In this document: piece by piece, positions 62,401-64,000 of the stretch
Layout of the letters: every line of letters begins with the position of its first letter
Numbering within the stretch: the first letter of the stretch is position 1
Assembly: GCF_029960645.1 (NCBI RefSeq)
Contig: NZ_JASBQY010000001.1
Location: 83,641-147,640 of the forward strand
DNA length: 64,000 bases
Source: Arthrobacter sp. AL12
Lineage (GTDB): Bacteria > Actinomycetota > Actinomycetes > Actinomycetales > Micrococcaceae
Direction: 5' to 3'
Position numbers and translations under genes: made by a program
Notes under the pieces: model-generated
What the model was told of the DNA's origin: nothing
The model's database searches: none
The model's input: the letters and a program-made list of their open reading frames with translations, nothing else

Positions 62401-62609
62401 ACAGCCCGGAGGCCGAAGCCGGCCGCGCCAAAGCCCCTGCCCGGGCCGCTGCCGCCACGACCACCTACGTCCAGGACGTCCCCAGCGCGGATGACGAAAC
62501 GATCGAGGAATCAGGCGTCTTCGGGCGGGCCGCCGTCGAGCGCATCCTGGGCGGAAAACTTGTTGAAGAGCGGTCACTGGACGGAAGCCCGCTGCCGCCG
62601 CGCTCCTAG
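59463..62609 (+). CDS. dnaX: DNA polymerase III subunits gamma and tau
   Basis: 1048-residue clamp-loader subunit. Residues ~1-370 are the AAA+ region: LYRRYRPDSFADVIGQEHVT, Walker A SGPRGCGKTTSARILA near 46, the zinc cluster CLNCAEGPTDTPCGKCPSC, and D-E-A-H in IIDEAHMVTSAGFNALLKIV, with ATTEPDKVIGTIRSRTH as sensor 1. From ~390 the chain is Ala/Pro/Val-rich, with a conserved tau-like island (SGPDVEVLRRAWPEILQTLT, residues ~540-625) bounded by low-complexity stretches. GTG 59463 matches the conserved first block. It is followed by recR. Confidence 0.95.
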   Translation: MTVTTALYRRYRPDSFADVIGQEHVTEPLMTALRKNRVNHAYLFSGPRGCGKTTSARILARCLNCAEGPTDTPCGKCPSCVELARGGSGSLDVIEIDAASHGGVDDARDLRERATYAPVRDRYKIFIIDEAHMVTSAGFNALLKIVEEPPEHIKFIFATTEPDKVIGTIRSRTHHYPFRLVPPEPLMAYLELLCTQENVPVAPGVLSLVIRAGGGSVRDSLSVLDQLMAGAGPNGLDYELAVALLGYTHASLLDDVVEAVAASDAATVFRAVDRVIQTGHDPRRFVEDLLERFRDLIIVQAMPESAHSILRGMPADQIARLQNQSHNLGAAELSRAADVTNTALTEMTGATSPRLHLELLCARILLPSSEQTERGIAARIDRVERRLNYAGNDVGAPAAAAPAIPATAAPAVAVPAPLAPVPATAAPAAAVPAAPAESAPAAVPAAAAESAPAAVPGRDAEPARETLTPPRVSTGDWPVDESDAVNRAEPGQSRAPRTAAPVQPAPPVPSTPAPAIPAPSAVAQNQPSPAAPAPARAAATGSGPDVEVLRRAWPEILQTLTKIKRSTWALVEPNAQVGHFEDHVLTLAFTTSGLAGAFGRADHSENLRQAIHKTIGIECQINAVASGSNSAASSEPNPKAPVSRDVPATSTDADWGLAPAAAPAPSGAAGGVTAGPDSAQAEAAPGTGPVTPAAPAQTPVTQAAPVQTSDSAPTSPALAPTPVPAPVAREEPPADVPAAEAAGEQPGSSPEAAGSYAYPDDDWGPPRDEDAPPLDEEPPMDWDPASPVVARAAQPALAQQSAAPARKRAASPARSAAAAATPPAVTPAAPVPDTANDPWARAVEQAPGIWTIGSDSNVGSYAPGTPVTPEPEPEPEPPHYAPAAAQVPHYAAAVPATAVYEPVDSSSSNGWGDSAELVAVGAPSLSASANSAPTAAHASSAAAAPTAARTPPTPSPAVATAAPAAPPSTGRQSLYQRLSNSPEAEAGRAKAPARAAAATTTYVQDVPSADDETIEESGVFGRAAVERILGGKLVEERSLDGSPLPPRS

Positions 62610-62660
62610 CCGCACCGCCGGGTCCACGACCCGCCACCACCCCAAACGAACGAGGACACA

Positions 62661-63260
62661 GTGTATGAAGGTGCAGTTCAAGAGCTGATCGACGAGCTCG
62701 GACGCCTTCCCGGAGTCGGGCCCAAGTCCGCCCAGCGGCTGGCCTTCCACATCCTCGAGGCCGACCCGCAGGACATGAAACGACTTGTCGACGCCATCAC
62801 CAGCGTCAAGGAACGCGTCAAATTCTGCACCGCGTGCGGCAACGTCACGGAACAGGAGCTGTGCAACATCTGCCGCGACCCCCGCCGGGACCCCTCGATC
62901 ATCTGCGTTGTCGAGGAATCCAAGGACGTTCTCGCGGTGGAGCGCACACGCTCCTTCCGGGGCCGGTACCACGTGCTCGGCGGGGCGATCAACCCCATAG
63001 CGGGCATCGGGCCCGAGCAGCTCCGGATCCGGGAACTCCTCACCCGCCTCAACGACGGCGCCATCCAGGAAATCATCATCGCCACCGACCCCAACCTGGA
63101 GGGCGAGGCCACAGCGACCTACCTTGCGCGGATGCTCAAATCGATTGGCATCGCCGTGACCCGGCTGGCCTCCGGCCTGCCCGTGGGCGGTGATCTTGAA
63201 TACGCCGATGAAGTGACCCTCGGCCGCGCCTTCGAGGGCCGCCGCAACGCCCTGGGCTGA
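62661..63260 (+). CDS. recR: Recombination mediator RecR
   Basis: 199-residue RecR, full family length. N-terminal helix-hairpin-helix [21 protein letters not shown]4 zinc finger [20 protein letters not shown], Toprim domain [20 protein letters not shown] with [20 protein letters not shown], and a C-terminal [20 protein letters not shown] loop. GTG 62661 (G-T-G-T-A-T-G-A-A) begins the conserved start, with GAGGAC upstream. It acts with RecF/RecO in gap repair and follows dnaX as usual. Confidence 0.97.
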   Translation: MYEGAVQELIDELGRLPGVGPKSAQRLAFHILEADPQDMKRLVDAITSVKERVKFCTACGNVTEQELCNICRDPRRDPSIICVVEESKDVLAVERTRSFRGRYHVLGGAINPIAGIGPEQLRIRELLTRLNDGAIQEIIIATDPNLEGEATATYLARMLKSIGIAVTRLASGLPVGGDLEYADEVTLGRAFEGRRNALG

Positions 63261-63277
63261 TCGGAGGCGGGCCCGTC

Positions 63278-63883
63278 ATGTCTCCACCGGCCCCAATCCG
63301 CACCGAACGCCTGGTGCTGCGTCCGCTGGCAATCGAAGATGCGGCGGCGGTCCTTCGGTTCCGCGGTGACCCCATTGCGACGCAGTATCTGTCCCACGGC
63401 CCCCTGAGTCCAGACGAGAACACCGCCAGACTCCGGCAGCTGGTCGAAGCCGCTGGCTCGTCCGGGCTGGATTGGTTCAATTTCGGCTGGGCCATTGAGC
63501 TCCGCGAGACGGGCGAGGTCATTGGTGATGGCCGGACGTGGAACTCGGCAGAGCCGCCGGCGCCGGGCAACATACCCGCCGACTGCGGGAGCCTCGGGTA
63601 CATTCTCCATCCCGGACACCACGGTCGCGGCCTGGGCCGCGAGGCGGCAGGAGCCCTGGTCGGCTGGCTTTTCGAACAACGCGGAATGCATGCGGTGTTC
63701 GCCGGCGTGTATGAATCCAATCTCCCCTCCAGACGGCTTTTGGCGCGCCTGGGCTTCCGGCAGGACCGCCATTTCACCTCCTCGCAGGACACTACGGGCA
63801 AGAACCTTCCGTCCTGGCGCTACAGGCTGGACCGGAACTCGTATGAAACTGGCCCCCGGCCGGCCACGAAACCGGGCCCTTAG
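63278..63883 (+). CDS. GNAT-family N-acetyltransferase, RimJ/RimL type
   Basis: 201-residue acetyltransferase: TERLVLRPLAIEDAAAVLRF at the N-terminus, WAIELRETGEVIGDGRTWNS, GSLGYILHPGHHGRGLGREA at the acetyl-CoA loop, and FAGVYESNLPSRRLLARLGF near the C-terminus. It resembles the RimJ/RimL group. ATG 63278 is 17 bp after recR. 63884-64000 holds only the repeat-like sequence and no gene. Confidence 0.88.
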   Translation: MSPPAPIRTERLVLRPLAIEDAAAVLRFRGDPIATQYLSHGPLSPDENTARLRQLVEAAGSSGLDWFNFGWAIELRETGEVIGDGRTWNSAEPPAPGNIPADCGSLGYILHPGHHGRGLGREAAGALVGWLFEQRGMHAVFAGVYESNLPSRRLLARLGFRQDRHFTSSQDTTGKNLPSWRYRLDRNSYETGPRPATKPGP

Positions 63884-63899
63884 CCCTCCGGATCCAGCC

Positions 63900-64000
63900 C
63901 AGGGCGGGCATGCCCAGCCTCCGCGCCCACGGATGGACATAGGGCCAACATGCCCATCACCCGGCCGCGCCGGAGGGCATGTCCACAACGGGCGGGAGCA
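63900..64000. repeat. Degenerate copy of the 59082-59274 repeat
   Basis: GGGCATGCCC (63906-63915), GGACATAGGGCCAACATGCC and GGGCATGTCC recur with the same word order as in the tandem repeat near the SRP RNA, reaching the window edge. Similarity is patchy but the shared words and spacing are clear. Confidence 0.5.

Overview
The window is a high-GC chromosomal stretch of an actinobacterium, most likely a Micrococcaceae member of the Arthrobacter / Pseudarthrobacter type. The inference rests on the very GC-rich third codon positions, frequent GTG starts with GGAG-type ribosome sites, an ffs-dnaX-recR block, a RamB-type regulator divergent from aceA/aceB, a DtxR/IdeR-type iron box and a tRNA gene without encoded CCA. 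No species name can be supported from the sequence alone.

Layout. 1-5.3 kb: a 5'-truncated secreted endonuclease I, a DUF1684 protein, an SDR/acyl-CoA dehydrogenase pair behind a palindromic operator, and a GH76-like enzyme. 5.3-9.3 kb: an iron(III) ABC transporter operon (lipoprotein, fused double permease, ATPase) behind an IdeR box. 9.4-15.3 kb: a glycogen-debranching-like enzyme and small housekeeping or unknown proteins. 15.4-19.6 kb: tgt and a YhhQ-type queuosine-precursor transporter, separated by inverted repeats, a LacI-family remnant and a DUF559/AbiEi-like protein. 19.9-23.8 kb: an MFS symporter, a pyridoxine-kinase-like enzyme and a lipoprotein serpin.

23.9-30.5 kb is the most notable region. 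A poxB-type pyruvate oxidase gene is broken in two by a 4996-bp transposon (24656-29651). The element has 25-bp terminal inverted repeats of Tn402/Tn5053 type, inner copies of the same motif, and a perfect 5-bp target duplication (AAGGG). Removing the element and one AAGGG restores the poxB frame. It carries no tniA/B/Q and only a truncated resolvase. Its cargo looks like metal resistance: an MFS exporter with an NmtR/KmtR-like repressor, a YnfA protein, a CmtR-like repressor with a Cys-rich cation diffusion facilitator, a thioredoxin-fold protein and a DinB protein.

30.5-35.5 kb: RamB-like regulator, isocitrate lyase and malate synthase (glyoxylate shunt), with two very long perfect hairpins after aceA and aceB. 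35.5-44.3 kb: an MFS-ROK regulator pair divergent from a sugar operon of two TIM-barrel isomerase-like proteins and two Gfo/Idh/MocA oxidoreductases, followed by an eroded TolB-like gene and a third Gfo/Idh protein. The 2+2 composition resembles oxidation-elimination-hydration-reduction pathways such as levoglucosan catabolism. 44.4-57.6 kb: acetyltransferase, DsbA-like protein, GGDEF/EAL protein, TetR regulator, LytR_C protein, HAD phosphatase, Stealth-type phosphotransferase, CpdA-like phosphodiesterase, formaldehyde dehydrogenase, glutathione peroxidase and a proline-rich M23 peptidase. 57.8-64 kb: MpaB-like protein, tRNA-Ser(GGA), GC-rich tandem repeats, SRP RNA, dnaX, recR and a second acetyltransferase.
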